A stretch of DNA of 64,000 nt from NCBI RefSeq assembly GCF_000424305.1, contig NZ_KE384162.1, positions 62,001 to 126,000 on the forward strand, given 5' to 3'. This DNA comes from Pseudobutyrivibrio ruminis AD2017 (lineage in GTDB: Bacteria; Bacillota; Clostridia; Lachnospirales; Lachnospiraceae). The notes below the pieces were generated by a model that ran no database searches, was not told where the DNA came from, and saw only the letters and a list, made by a program, of their open reading frames with translations. Within the stretch, counting starts at the first letter, position 1; every line of letters starts with the position of its first letter. The position numbers were made by a program, and so were the translations under genes. Positions 17,198-26,221 of the stretch are shown in pieces.

Positions 17198-17233
17198 ACT
17201 GCCTTATTGTTTATAGACATTAAGGCAGTTTTT
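17198..17233 (+). terminator. Terminator after the EF-hand gene
   Basis: ACTGCCTTA (17198-17206) pairs with TAAGGCAGT (17221-17229), followed by a T-run. Confidence 0.85.
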
Positions 17234-17265
17234 GAGTTTTTATTATGGAAGTATATTAGCCCATT

Positions 17266-17274
17266 TGTTATAAT
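17266..17274 (+). promoter_or_regulatory. Extended -10 promoter for hflK
   Basis: TGTTATAAT forms an extended -10 element (TG, one base, TATAAT) 36 bp before the hflK start. No convincing -35 is present, as is common for this promoter type. Confidence 0.45.
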
Positions 17275-17309
17275 GTTTTATGTAGTTTTTTTAGGGAAAG
17301 GATAGATGT

Positions 17310-18281
17310 ATGAAAAACAAATTTAAAGAAAATGTTACGGATGGCATAAAAGACATTTCTTCGTATTGGAAGATAATCTTAATAGTTTTTGTAGTTGTCA
17401 TAGTAGCATTTCGCTCGGTTTATTTTATTTCTGAACAAAAGAATGGTGTTGTAACACAGTTTGGAAAGGTTGTAAGGGTTGATACAGCTGGAATGCACTT
17501 CAAGGCTCCATGGCAGTCACTTCAGACTGTAGATATCACAACTCATGGTACAGGAATAGGATATTACATTGATGATGACACTCAGGATTTTGCTTCTGAT
17601 GAGGATGGAATTATGATTACCTCTGATTTTAACCTGTTGAATATCGATTTTTATATGGAATACAAGGTGTCTGATCCAGTGGCTTATCTTTATAATTCAG
17701 AGGCTCCAGAAGAAATCTTAGAAAACATTGCCTTGGCAAATATCAGAACAGTGGTTTCTAACTATACTGTTGATGAAGCCATGACTACTGCAAAGGGATT
17801 AATTGAGCAAGAAGTCAAAGAGGATATGGTTAAATCCTTACAGGATACAAATATAGGTCTGTCTGTACAAAACATTACAATCCAGGATTCAGAGCCTCCA
17901 ACAGAGGATATCATAGCTGCTTTTAAGGCTGTTGAAACTGCAAAGCAGGGAGCAGACACAGCAAAAAATAATGCATTGCAGTACCAGAACGAGCAAATTC
18001 CAAAGGCAGAGGCAAAGGCAGATAAAATCGTTCAAAACGCCACTGCATCTAAGGAAGCCAGAATTGCCGAAGCAACCGGTGAGGCTTCAAAGTTTAACAA
18101 GATGTACGAGCAGTATTCAATGTATCCAGAAATCACAAAAAAGAGAATGTTCTTTGAAAAGGTTGAAGAGATTCTTCCTAACACTCGCGTAATCATTACA
18201 GATGGTCAGTCAAAGATTATCCTTAATGATGGAACAACTGCTAAGAATTCAGCAATTTCTGATGAGGTGGAAGGAGAATAA
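17310..18281 (+). CDS. hflK: HflK-like SPFH/prohibitin membrane protein
   Basis: A 323-residue protein with one N-terminal membrane helix (about 22-42) and then an SPFH domain beginning EQKNGVVTQFGKVVRVDTAG. A long charged helical region follows (about 210-260, with KAEAKADKIVQ). HflK and HflC form a large complex around the FtsH protease and modulate its activity. The paired hflC gene follows after 4 bp. No ftsH gene is in this window. Confidence 0.9.
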   Translation: MKNKFKENVTDGIKDISSYWKIILIVFVVVIVAFRSVYFISEQKNGVVTQFGKVVRVDTAGMHFKAPWQSLQTVDITTHGTGIGYYIDDDTQDFASDEDGIMITSDFNLLNIDFYMEYKVSDPVAYLYNSEAPEEILENIALANIRTVVSNYTVDEAMTTAKGLIEQEVKEDMVKSLQDTNIGLSVQNITIQDSEPPTEDIIAAFKAVETAKQGADTAKNNALQYQNEQIPKAEAKADKIVQNATASKEARIAEATGEASKFNKMYEQYSMYPEITKKRMFFEKVEEILPNTRVIITDGQSKIILNDGTTAKNSAISDEVEGE

Positions 18282-18285
18282 TATT

Positions 18286-19149
18286 ATGAAAAAGATTTTA
18301 CCAATAGTGCTTGTCATTGCAGCACTTATCATATTTGGTTCATCTACCTACAGTGTTAGAGAGGATGAGGCCATACTTATCGCTCAGTTTGGAAAGGTTC
18401 AATATGTGGAGGACAAGCCAGGCCTTCATTTCAAGGTGCCTTTCATCCAAAATACTATTTCAGTTTATACAGCAAACATTTTATATGATATTCCTACCTC
18501 TGATGTTATTACATCGGACAAGAAATCTATGATTGCTGATAATTATGTTACCTGGTACGTATCAGATCCTGTAAAGTACTATCAGACACTTAACGCTGTT
18601 AAGGGCAGAGCAGATGAACGTATTGAGGCTGCAGTTTATAATGCAACTAAAAAGACTATTTCTTCTATGACACAGGATGAGATTATCGCATCCCGCGGTA
18701 GTGCTCTCACAAAGAAGATTACAGAGGAATCTAATTCCGACATTTCTCAGTATGGAATCACAATTGGCAAGGCCGAGATAAAGGCGCTTGACCTTCCAGA
18801 GGATAATAAGAACGCTGTTTATGAAAGAATGATTTCTGAGAGAAATAATATTGCCGCAGGCTACAAGGCAAAGGGTGACGCTGAAGCTCAGAAGATTAAA
18901 AATGAGACAGACAAACAGGTTACTGTAACTGTTGCAGAAGCTAAAAAGCAGGCAGATGTCCTTGAAGGTGAAGGAGAATCTGAATATATGCGTATTCTTT
19001 CAGAGGCCTACAATGATCCAGCGAAAGCAAGCTTCTATAATTTCGTAAGAAGCCTTGATTCCTTGGATTCATTAGTTGGGGATGACAATGTAATTATCCT
19101 TGACCAAAACTCAGAGCTTGGACGTATTCTTAACGGCTCTTTATTCTAA
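18286..19149 (+). CDS. hflC: HflC-like SPFH membrane protein
   Basis: A 287-residue partner of HflK. It has an N-terminal membrane helix (about 3-20), the SPFH domain from about 21 (REDEAILIAQFGKVQYVEDK) and the helical KAKGDAEAQKIKNETDKQ segment typical of HflC. The ATG at 18286 follows GGAAGGAG; a longer in-frame start at 18202 would overlap hflK by 80 bp and is unlikely. A strong terminator closes the operon. Confidence 0.92.
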   Translation: MKKILPIVLVIAALIIFGSSTYSVREDEAILIAQFGKVQYVEDKPGLHFKVPFIQNTISVYTANILYDIPTSDVITSDKKSMIADNYVTWYVSDPVKYYQTLNAVKGRADERIEAAVYNATKKTISSMTQDEIIASRGSALTKKITEESNSDISQYGITIGKAEIKALDLPEDNKNAVYERMISERNNIAAGYKAKGDAEAQKIKNETDKQVTVTVAEAKKQADVLEGEGESEYMRILSEAYNDPAKASFYNFVRSLDSLDSLVGDDNVIILDQNSELGRILNGSLF

Positions 19150-19163
19150 ATAACGATTAGCTT

Positions 19164-19191
19164 GGGATTGCATAGCTGCAATCCCTTTTTT
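19164..19191 (+). terminator. Terminator after hflC
   Basis: A perfect 9-bp stem GGGATTGCA / TGCAATCCC with a 4-nt loop is followed by six Ts. Confidence 0.92.
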
Positions 19192-19219
19192 CTTAAACAA
19201 ATCTTAATAATTTACCCTA

Positions 19220-19248
19220 TTGGAACTTAAAATAATATACAATAAGAT
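19220..19248 (+). promoter_or_regulatory. Candidate promoter of the second two-component system
   Basis: TTGGAA (19220-19225) and TAAGAT (19243-19248) are 17 bp apart, 58 bp before the regulator start. Confidence 0.45.
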
Positions 19249-19306
19249 ATATTTGTGATTAATCATAAGGCTTATCCATAAGCCACAACATATACAGGGA
19301 GACAAC

Positions 19307-20008
19307 ATGAACAGAATTCTTATTTGTGATGACGAACCAGATATCGTTTCCGCTTTGCAGATTTATCTTAAGAGCGAGGGCTTTGATGTAATTAGCGCAA
19401 CGAATGGAAGAGAAGCGGTAGACACATTAAAGGAGCAGACAGATATAAAGCTGATTCTCATGGATGTGATGATGCCAGTGATGGATGGAATCGCTGCCAT
19501 GGCAGAAATCAGAACCTTTTCCAATGTGCCAATCATAATGCTTACAGCAAAAAGTGAGGACGCTGATAAGGTGATGGGACTTACTATCGGCGCTGATGAT
19601 TATGTAACCAAGCCTTTTAATCCAGTGGAGCTGATGGCAAGAGTGAAATCTCAGATTAGAAGATACACTTTGCTTGGCGCATCTACAGGTACAGTTAAGG
19701 ACAATGATAGTGTTCTTAAAATTGGTGGTATCGAGCTTAACGATAAATCTAAGGAAGTTACCTTGGATGGAGAACTGGTAAATCTTACACCATTAGAATT
19801 TGACATTTTAAAACTTCTTATGACCCATAAGGGGGAAGTTCTCTCACCCCGGGACATTTACGAGAAGGTTTGGAATGAGACAGTTATAGGTGCGGAAAGC
19901 ACTGTAGCAGTCCACATCAGACATCTCAGAGAAAAATTAGAATACGACAGTGCCAACCCAAGATACCTAAAGGCTGTCTGGGGGCACGGCTACAAGATTG
20001 ATGATTGA
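19307..20008 (+). CDS. OmpR/PhoB-family response regulator
   Basis: A 233-residue regulator. The receiver domain begins NRILICDDEPDIV, has the phospho-acceptor Asp in LILMDVMMPVMDG and the conserved Lys in VTKPFNPVELMARV. A C-terminal winged helix (about 140-233) carries LTPLEFDILKLL and ends YLKAVWGHGYKIDD. The kinase follows after 17 bp. The receiver resembles VanR-type regulators, but no resistance genes are nearby, so the target is unknown. Confidence 0.95.
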   Translation: MNRILICDDEPDIVSALQIYLKSEGFDVISATNGREAVDTLKEQTDIKLILMDVMMPVMDGIAAMAEIRTFSNVPIIMLTAKSEDADKVMGLTIGADDYVTKPFNPVELMARVKSQIRRYTLLGASTGTVKDNDSVLKIGGIELNDKSKEVTLDGELVNLTPLEFDILKLLMTHKGEVLSPRDIYEKVWNETVIGAESTVAVHIRHLREKLEYDSANPRYLKAVWGHGYKIDD

Positions 20009-20025
20009 TTCATCAGGAGGATGAT

Positions 20026-22533
20026 ATGAAAATATTTTATAATAATCTCAGTAAGATTTTACTTGGTATAGGATGTTCTATATTTGCATTTATCAGTGTG
20101 ATATCACTACTGGTTTGTGCATTCTTTCAAAGCTTGGGATTATATTCAAGCAGGAAGGATGAGTTTTATGATAGCGTAAACCGAATGGCAGGAAATGGAT
20201 ATGCCACTTTAGCATTGTCTGATTACAAAGATGACTTTAATAAAGATAAGCTAAAGGATATGAACTGCTATTATGGAATCATAAAGGGCGCTTATAACGA
20301 AAATACGAATTTAGATGATGAGTCCATTTATGAATATAAGAATTTTGGTAAGAACGTAGTGCCAGATAATGCCTATGTAAGAACTTTTCACATTGGTTCT
20401 GACACAGAGTTTATTTTAAGTGATAAATTTTTTGATTTATGGTCAGGCAATCAGATAGTTGATAGATATAATCAAGTTTATAATACATATCAGATTGCTG
20501 GTATCGGCTATGATTCCATTGGTCAGAAGGCGTATGTTTATAGCAATGGTAAATTCTATGGGGTAAATGATGAATATTACTATTGTGGAGTAGATGGGTT
20601 AGATGAGGAATCAGGGTTAGATGAGGAATCAGGTAATGATGATTTAAATTCAGCAGCTAATATTGTTTATAAGAAAATATGGGAAAATAATGTGCCTGAG
20701 GCAGTTACTGATTCTTCAAATGAAGAAGATGAGACAACCTATGTAATAGAGGATGAACAGGTAACTCCAGATACAAGTGGGGGCGGTCAGGATTATCTTT
20801 ATATAGATGATATGGCATTTGGTACTTTAGAGGATGTTAATTCTAAGTATGTTTTTGAGATATATACAGATGAGGGCGAGAGCGCTATGATATCTGGCAA
20901 ATATGTGGCAGATCTCTCACCGATGCATGACTCCCTATCTGAGATTGTAGATGCAAACGCTTCATTTGATAGTGTATCGGAATTTGGAGTATATGAATCT
21001 AGCTCTGATACTGAGGCGTATACTTTTGTATGCTTCCCTAAGACACCATACAATGGTAATGTTGATTTTTATGGTCAGGCCAAATGGTTTATAGGCTTTG
21101 CTGAGGATATGAAATTCGTATTTCCGATAGTGGCAGCTTTAGCATTTGTGCTTTCGATTATTTGCTATGTATTGTTTATGTGTGCCGCAGGTCACAGAAA
21201 GAATTCTTCTGAAATCCAGACAGGCTGGGTAGGATGGATGTGGACCGATGCAGCGTTTTGGCTGTTTTTAACCTTTGAATATATCATATTTGCAATTATA
21301 TATAGCTGTTCTTCTTATATGAGAGAGTGCAATCTTTCTATAGGAATGACAATTGCGGTGTTTGGAATATTTGCGGCTGTCATGATGACAATAGGGCTTA
21401 TGTGGTCTGCAAACTTAGCTGTAAATGTAAAGCTACATCGATTCTTCAAGCATACCTATGCATATAGGTTTATAATTTGGTTCAAAAGCAAGCTTGAGGT
21501 GGTACGCCAGGAGTCAATAAAAATTAGAAAGAATATCAAATGGACCAGAAGAATATGGGCTATCTTTATCGTAATTACGATAATTGAGTATTTTGTTGTC
21601 ATGACTTCAATAGATACTACTGGTATAGCCCCTTTCTGGGCAATTGAAAAGATTGCATTTGCAGTAGTATTGCATAAGCTTTTAGTTAGCTATGCAAGAA
21701 TCAAAGAAACAGCCACATCTCTTGCAGCTGGTGATTTATCTGCCAAGGTAGAGCTTAATGGAATGCCACTATTTATGGCAGAGCACGCCATGGCAATGAA
21801 TCAGATTCAGGAGGGAATCAACGTAGCCCTAGAGGAGCGAACCAAATCAGAGCGCATGAAGACAGAGCTTATTACAAATGTATCTCACGATATCAAAACT
21901 CCTCTTACATCTATAATCAACTATGTTGATTTGCTGCAAAAAGAGAAGATAGATAATGCTAAGGCTAAGGAATACTTAGAGGTATTAAGCCGCCAGTCAG
22001 CCCGCCTTAAAAAGCTCATTGAAGATTTGATTGAGGCATCAAAGGCTTCTACTGGAAATATCAAATTTACGATGGAACCTATTAACGCAGTAGTGCTTTT
22101 GAATCAATCTATAGGTGAGTTCACTGACAGACTTGAGGCAGGTAAGGTTACAGTAGTAACTGATTTCCCATCCCAGGATATATATCTAAATGCTGACAAT
22201 CGCTACCTTTGGAGAGTTTTCGATAATCTTATGTCTAACATAGTAAAATATGCCCAGGCTGACACAAGAGCCTACATCGATTTGAAAAAGGCAGAGGGCA
22301 AAATCAGATTTACCTTTAGAAATACATCTAAAAACGAGCTTAACATATCTGCGGATGAGCTTATGGAGCGTTTTGTAAGAGGAGACAGATCCAGATACAC
22401 AGATGGCAATGGACTTGGTCTTTCTATTGCAAAAAGTCTTGTGGAATCCATGGGCGGTATATTGAAGCTTGAGATAGATGGAGATTTGTTTAAGGCTATG
22501 GTTGAATTTGACGAGCTTGTAGAGTCAAAATAA
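20026..22533 (+). CDS. Large sensor histidine kinase
   Basis: An 835-residue membrane kinase. TM1 lies at about 14-36, followed by an unusually large extracellular region of about 320 residues. Several further membrane helices lie at about 365-390, 410-430, 440-465, 510-530 and 545-570. A HAMP-like segment follows, then HisKA with VSHDIKTPLTSIINYVD and an ATPase domain (NLMSNIVKYA, GNGLGLSIAKS). The multi-helix membrane module is typical of Lachnospiraceae kinases of this type. The ATG at 20026 follows AGGAGG; the alternative at 20005 overlaps the regulator. The extracellular part contains an exact 18-bp tandem duplication. Confidence 0.93.
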   Translation: MKIFYNNLSKILLGIGCSIFAFISVISLLVCAFFQSLGLYSSRKDEFYDSVNRMAGNGYATLALSDYKDDFNKDKLKDMNCYYGIIKGAYNENTNLDDESIYEYKNFGKNVVPDNAYVRTFHIGSDTEFILSDKFFDLWSGNQIVDRYNQVYNTYQIAGIGYDSIGQKAYVYSNGKFYGVNDEYYYCGVDGLDEESGLDEESGNDDLNSAANIVYKKIWENNVPEAVTDSSNEEDETTYVIEDEQVTPDTSGGGQDYLYIDDMAFGTLEDVNSKYVFEIYTDEGESAMISGKYVADLSPMHDSLSEIVDANASFDSVSEFGVYESSSDTEAYTFVCFPKTPYNGNVDFYGQAKWFIGFAEDMKFVFPIVAALAFVLSIICYVLFMCAAGHRKNSSEIQTGWVGWMWTDAAFWLFLTFEYIIFAIIYSCSSYMRECNLSIGMTIAVFGIFAAVMMTIGLMWSANLAVNVKLHRFFKHTYAYRFIIWFKSKLEVVRQESIKIRKNIKWTRRIWAIFIVITIIEYFVVMTSIDTTGIAPFWAIEKIAFAVVLHKLLVSYARIKETATSLAAGDLSAKVELNGMPLFMAEHAMAMNQIQEGINVALEERTKSERMKTELITNVSHDIKTPLTSIINYVDLLQKEKIDNAKAKEYLEVLSRQSARLKKLIEDLIEASKASTGNIKFTMEPINAVVLLNQSIGEFTDRLEAGKVTVVTDFPSQDIYLNADNRYLWRVFDNLMSNIVKYAQADTRAYIDLKKAEGKIRFTFRNTSKNELNISADELMERFVRGDRSRYTDGNGLGLSIAKSLVESMGGILKLEIDGDLFKAMVEFDELVESK
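20596..20631 (+). repeat. Exact 18-bp tandem duplication in the kinase sensor
   Basis: Two identical 18-bp units (20596-20613 and 20614-20631) encode GLDEES twice. Exact identity suggests a recent slip or a variable-length site, and the frame is kept. Confidence 0.9.
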
Positions 22534-22552
22534 ATTTATTTCCATTAGGGGT

Positions 22553-22579
22553 TAATTTGTGGCATTACTTCTCCGATAT
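22553..22579 (+). promoter_or_regulatory. Candidate sigma-D promoter
   Basis: TAAT (22553-22556) and TCCGATAT (22572-22579) are 15 bp apart, very close to the Bacillus sigma-D consensus. They lie 32 bp before the FliD-like gene. Confidence 0.6.
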
Positions 22580-22611
22580 AAGATTTAGCAAATGATGTAA
22601 GGAGGGTTTTG

Positions 22612-23247
22612 ATGAGTTCGATACATAATTCAATGGAATATTATCAAAGTAATCAAGGCTTGCTTTCGATGCTAAACAGTAAAAAGAGTGGCAATGCTCT
22701 AATTGACCAAATCATTTCAAGCAATGATTTGAAGTTTCAGCGAAAGATGGAATCTATGGGGCTTTCATCTAAGGGCTCTAACAGTAAATACAAAACAGTG
22801 GATAAATCTGCAACAAATCTATTAGATGCTCTTTCAAAAATGGATGACAAATCCTTATACGAGGCTGAAAATGGAAAAGAATATGATAATGCTGGATTGT
22901 TGAAGGGTGTTTCTAATTTTGTTACAGCCTACAACAGCGCTATAACAAACCTAACCAAATGTGGAGGGGCGTTAAATAAAAGCTTTCAGACTGAGTTTGT
23001 GGAGGCCTTCAAGGCTAAAAAGGCTGATTTTGAAAATATCGGAATCAAAATGGGAAGCGATAACAAGCTTATCGTAGACCAGGAGAAGCTATCAGCTGCA
23101 AAGCCTGAGGATGTAAAAGCTTTGCTTGGCAGCACATCCAGCTATTATAAAAATATTGCTAGTGCAGTGGATTCAATCGATACAATCATAAATAAAGCGC
23201 TTGCTATGGGCTCCGGCAATTACAATGCCAAAGGGGTAATGTTGTAA
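22612..23247 (+). CDS. FliD C-terminal-like protein
   Basis: A 211-residue protein. The half from about 95 resembles the C-terminal domain of the flagellar cap FliD: FVTAYNSAITNL, IGIKMGSDNKLIVDQEKL and a terminal EDVKALLGS block are diagnostic. The N-terminal cap and D2-D3 domains are absent, so it is not a full cap protein. The ATG at 22612 follows AAGGAGGG; the TTG directly before it is a less likely start. The sigma-D-like promoter supports a motility role. Confidence 0.7.
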   Translation: MSSIHNSMEYYQSNQGLLSMLNSKKSGNALIDQIISSNDLKFQRKMESMGLSSKGSNSKYKTVDKSATNLLDALSKMDDKSLYEAENGKEYDNAGLLKGVSNFVTAYNSAITNLTKCGGALNKSFQTEFVEAFKAKKADFENIGIKMGSDNKLIVDQEKLSAAKPEDVKALLGSTSSYYKNIASAVDSIDTIINKALAMGSGNYNAKGVML

Positions 23248-23274
23248 GAACTATTTGAATATGTAAGGAAGTTT

Positions 23275-23308
23275 AAGGTTCATGGATGAAATGCCATGAA
23301 CCTTTTTT
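23275..23308 (+). terminator. Terminator after the FliD-like gene
   Basis: An 11-bp perfect stem AAGGTTCATGG / CCATGAACCTT is followed by a T-run. The next gene starts 14 bp later. Confidence 0.9.
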
Positions 23309-23322
23309 ATTAGGAGAAGGCT

Positions 23323-23946
23323 ATGCAGATATCTTTTGATTTAGGCACAATGAAATTAAATAATGAGAGCAAATCAGGCCAGTATGTATCAAATCAGCTT
23401 ACTGATGTGGTGAGAAGACTTAAAGAACAATCTACTATGGCTAACAAAGAAGATGATTCAAAAATGATGGAAAAAATCCAGGCAAAAATAAAAAGTGGAA
23501 AAAAGCTGACTTCCAGAGAAGAATCATATCTAAAACAGCACAATCAAGAGCTGTATATGCAATATTTAAGAATAAGAAGAATGGCTGAAGCACTAGAGCA
23601 TCAGCTGGAAAATGCAAACTCTAAAGAGGAGGTAAACGATATTATCTTTCATGCTGTTAATGGAATTTCCGATAAAGATCCATATAAAGCAGCTATTGTT
23701 GCCGCACTAGATGAAGTGATAAAGGATTTCAAAAAATCGGATGGATATACTAATCTGCCTTCTAGCAATGAAGAGATTGAAGAGGGACGAAAGGCTAGGG
23801 CAAATAAAGGAAAAGAACATACAGAAGATGATGAGATAGGCTTTTTTGAAGAAGTAGAGAACCAAGAGGATGATTTTGATGCTATGGCTTGGAGCCCTTT
23901 GCAGGATGTGATAGACGCCATGCCTACCTTTGACATGCAGTCATAA
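23323..23946 (+). CDS. Hypothetical charged protein
   Basis: A 207-residue protein that I do not recognise. It has no signal or membrane segment, a Lys/Glu-rich helical middle (about 30-100, with KIKSGKKLTSREESYLKQHN) and an acidic C-terminus. The ATG at 23323 follows TAGGAGAAG. It comes right after a terminator, so it depends on read-through or a promoter I cannot see. The neighbourhood suggests a motility-associated gene. Confidence 0.65.
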   Translation: MQISFDLGTMKLNNESKSGQYVSNQLTDVVRRLKEQSTMANKEDDSKMMEKIQAKIKSGKKLTSREESYLKQHNQELYMQYLRIRRMAEALEHQLENANSKEEVNDIIFHAVNGISDKDPYKAAIVAALDEVIKDFKKSDGYTNLPSSNEEIEEGRKARANKGKEHTEDDEIGFFEEVENQEDDFDAMAWSPLQDVIDAMPTFDMQS

Positions 23947-23956
23947 TGATAGAAGC

Positions 23957-23992
23957 TTCACTTAACTAAATGGTCATTTTGGGTTAAGTGAA
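23957..23992. repeat. 10-bp inverted repeat downstream of 23323-23946
   Basis: TTCACTTAAC (23957-23966) pairs perfectly with GTTAAGTGAA (23983-23992) around a 16-nt loop. There is no T-run, only four As, so terminator function is doubtful. It could be a processing hairpin or an operator. Confidence 0.5.
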
Positions 23993-24157
23993 AATAGATT
24001 AATAAAAAATAAACTTAAGTCTAGTGTTAATGCTAAATATTTGGTGTATTTTGAATGATAAACATGGGGATTACCGAAAGAATCTGTAGATTTATAAGAG
24101 CATATTCTTTAAAATATAAGTATGAAACTAGTTAAAACGGCAAAAAGGGAGGTAGTT

Positions 24158-24916
24158 ATGAAAACAGTACTTATTACTGGGGCAACATCAGGTATAGGAA
24201 TGGAGTTTGCTAGGAGATACGCGGCAGCGGGCTACAGACTCATTATCACGGGGCGCAGAACAGATAGATTAGAGCAGCTAAAGGGAGAGCTTGAGGTTCC
24301 AGTTGAGGTTTATACCTATGATTTAGGCAAGAAGAAACAGTGTTTTGAATTGCTAGAAGCTCTTAAGGATGAGGAAATAGACGTATTCATAAATAACGCA
24401 GGCTTTGGCTTGGCTGGTGCTTTCCTTGAGACTGATATAGAAAAAGAAGTTAATATGATTAAGGTTAACGATATGGCAATGCATATTCTCTTTAAAGGGA
24501 TTCTTCAGAAGATGCATGCAAATGGTCATGGCCAGATTTTAAATGTGGCATCATCAGCGGGACTACTGCCAGCAGGACCATATATGGCAACATATTATGC
24601 AAGTAAAGCATATGTAACAAGCTTAACAAGAGCTGTTGCCAGGGAGCTTAAAGAGATGGGTAGCCCTGTTAGTGTAAGTGCTCTTTGTCCAGGACCTGTA
24701 GATACAGAGTTTAACGACAGAGCAGATGTTGTATTTGCTTTAAAGGGAATTAGCGCTAATCAATGTGTTGATGAAGCAATCAGAGGATTGGCAAAGAGGA
24801 AGCTTATTATCGTTCCATCATTTACGATGAAGCTAGCTGCTGTATTCTTACATCTTGTTCCTTATCCAATTTTAATAAAGATGACAGGACGCCAGCAGAA
24901 AAAGAAGTTAGGTTAG
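24158..24916 (+). CDS. Short-chain dehydrogenase/reductase
   Basis: A 252-residue NAD(P)-dependent oxidoreductase of the SDR family. The cofactor motif TGATSGIG is at 7-14, NNAG at about 82-85, and the catalytic Ser and YxxxK (YYASK) lie in the usual places. It resembles DltE/YqjQ-type enzymes, and the substrate is unknown. The start at 24158 follows GGGAGG; the one at 24122 lacks a ribosome site. It is 18 bp before surE. Confidence 0.88.
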   Translation: MKTVLITGATSGIGMEFARRYAAAGYRLIITGRRTDRLEQLKGELEVPVEVYTYDLGKKKQCFELLEALKDEEIDVFINNAGFGLAGAFLETDIEKEVNMIKVNDMAMHILFKGILQKMHANGHGQILNVASSAGLLPAGPYMATYYASKAYVTSLTRAVARELKEMGSPVSVSALCPGPVDTEFNDRADVVFALKGISANQCVDEAIRGLAKRKLIIVPSFTMKLAAVFLHLVPYPILIKMTGRQQKKKLG

Positions 24917-24934
24917 ATATTTTGGGAGAAATAA

Positions 24935-25654
24935 ATGAGAATATTAATTACAAATGACGATGGGATTTATTCGGATGGCATAGTGCGACTTGCCAAGGCC
25001 GCTAAGGATTTTGGAGAGGTTTGGGTGGTGGCACCAGAAAGCCAACGAAGTGCTGCAAGTCATAGTATTACTCTTCATGACACAATTGATATATATCTAT
25101 GCGATGATTTTCCAATTGATGGAGTTAAGGCATATTATTGCAGTGGAACCCCAGGAGATTGCGTAAGAGTTGGTGGACTTAACGTAATGCCACAAAAGCC
25201 AGATGTGGTTTTATCAGGAATTAATTATGGATATAATGTTGCATCAGATATTCAGTATTCTGCAACATGTGGTGCAGCATTTGAGGCAGCCTTTCAGGGG
25301 TATCATGCCATTGCATTATCTGAGGGGGCATGCGATTGTCATGAGGTCACAGACAAATATATTAAACAGGTATTGAAAGAACTTCTTGATAAGCCTCTTG
25401 AGCCAGGTTTAGTTCACAATGTGAACTTTCCAGGGTGCACATTATCAGAGTGTAAAGGCATTCTTTACGACAGAAAGATATCCAGAGGAATGTTCTTTAA
25501 GGATACCTATGATGTGGTAGAAGAGTTAGAAGACGGTGGAATACGTTATATGGTAAATGGCCATTATAACGAGGAAAATGAGCCTGATACAGATTTTAGA
25601 GCAATAACTGATAACTACGTTTCTGTAGGGGTTGTAAACAACATAGGTTTTTAG
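24935..25654 (+). CDS. surE: 5'/3'-nucleotidase SurE
   Basis: Metal-dependent phosphatase for nucleoside 5'- and 3'-monophosphates. The N-terminal metal site NDDGI (Asp8-Asp9) and the GTPGDCVRVG and SGINYGYNV blocks are diagnostic. The 239-residue length is normal. GGGAGAAAT lies before the ATG. It is co-oriented with the SDR gene, so both may share a transcript. Confidence 0.95.
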   Translation: MRILITNDDGIYSDGIVRLAKAAKDFGEVWVVAPESQRSAASHSITLHDTIDIYLCDDFPIDGVKAYYCSGTPGDCVRVGGLNVMPQKPDVVLSGINYGYNVASDIQYSATCGAAFEAAFQGYHAIALSEGACDCHEVTDKYIKQVLKELLDKPLEPGLVHNVNFPGCTLSECKGILYDRKISRGMFFKDTYDVVEELEDGGIRYMVNGHYNEENEPDTDFRAITDNYVSVGVVNNIGF

Positions 25655-25673
25655 TATAGAATCATAAAATATG

Positions 25674-25702
25674 TTTACCAATTGATGCTTCTTTGCTATA
25701 AT
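25674..25702 (+). promoter_or_regulatory. Sigma-A promoter for asp23 and the downstream operon
   Basis: TTTACC (25674-25679) and a perfect TATAAT (25697-25702) are 17 bp apart, 34 bp before the asp23-family start. Confidence 0.7.
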
Positions 25703-25736
25703 TAATCTAGTTTCTTACGAATTTTAGGAGGCAGAT

Positions 25737-26114
25737 ATGGCAGAAAATAAGAATTTTGTTATAAATGTAAATGGAGATGGTGGAGTTAACATCTCTGAAG
25801 AAGTTATTGGGATAATCGCAGGTCTTGGCGCTGTTGAAGTAGAAGGTGTTGAGTCACTTGCTGGAAATCTTACATCTGATACTATTTCAAAGGCAGGCGC
25901 TGGTAAGCTTGCAAAGGCTATAAAGGTAGTTGATAACGAGCCTGGTAAGATTGCAGTTCACATGGCTATTAACATGAAGTACGGTTACGAAATTCCAAAG
26001 GTTTCAGGCATGGTACAGGAAAAAGTTAAGTCAGCTGTTGAGACAATGACAGGTCTTGAAGTTAGTGCGGTTGATATACGTATTGCAACAGTTAGTGTTG
26101 CTGGTACAAACTAG
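25737..26114 (+). CDS. Asp23/Gls24-family envelope stress protein
   Basis: A 125-residue small protein of the Asp23/Gls24 (DUF322) family, shown by the pattern ISEEVIGIIAGLGAVEVEGV, GYEIPKVSGMVQEKVK and VDIRIATVSV at the C-terminus. The family sits at the inner face of the membrane and is linked to envelope stress. The gene is commonly found directly before nusB in Firmicutes, as here. Confidence 0.93.
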   Translation: MAENKNFVINVNGDGGVNISEEVIGIIAGLGAVEVEGVESLAGNLTSDTISKAGAGKLAKAIKVVDNEPGKIAVHMAINMKYGYEIPKVSGMVQEKVKSAVETMTGLEVSAVDIRIATVSVAGTN

Positions 26115-26147
26115 CCTACAGTTGTTTATTTTTTATGCATATTAATG

Positions 26148-26180
26148 TATAATTATGGGGTGCTATTTTAGATAGCACCC
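26148..26180 (+). promoter_or_regulatory. nusB leader: -10 element and hairpin
   Basis: TATAAT (26148-26153) is followed at once by a perfect 8-bp hairpin GGGTGCTA (26158-26165) / TAGCACCC (26173-26180). A transcript from this site would begin at or in the hairpin. There is no T-run, so it is not a terminator. The -35 (TTTATT, 26125-26130) is weak. Confidence 0.45.
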
Positions 26181-26221
26181 TATATTAGTCTAAAGTTATA
26201 GAAATTTCAGGAGTATTATTT

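Noticed and set aside
23957-23992. Terminator
   Set aside because: A 10-bp perfect stem, but the downstream base run is AAAA and not T-rich; listed only as an inverted repeat.
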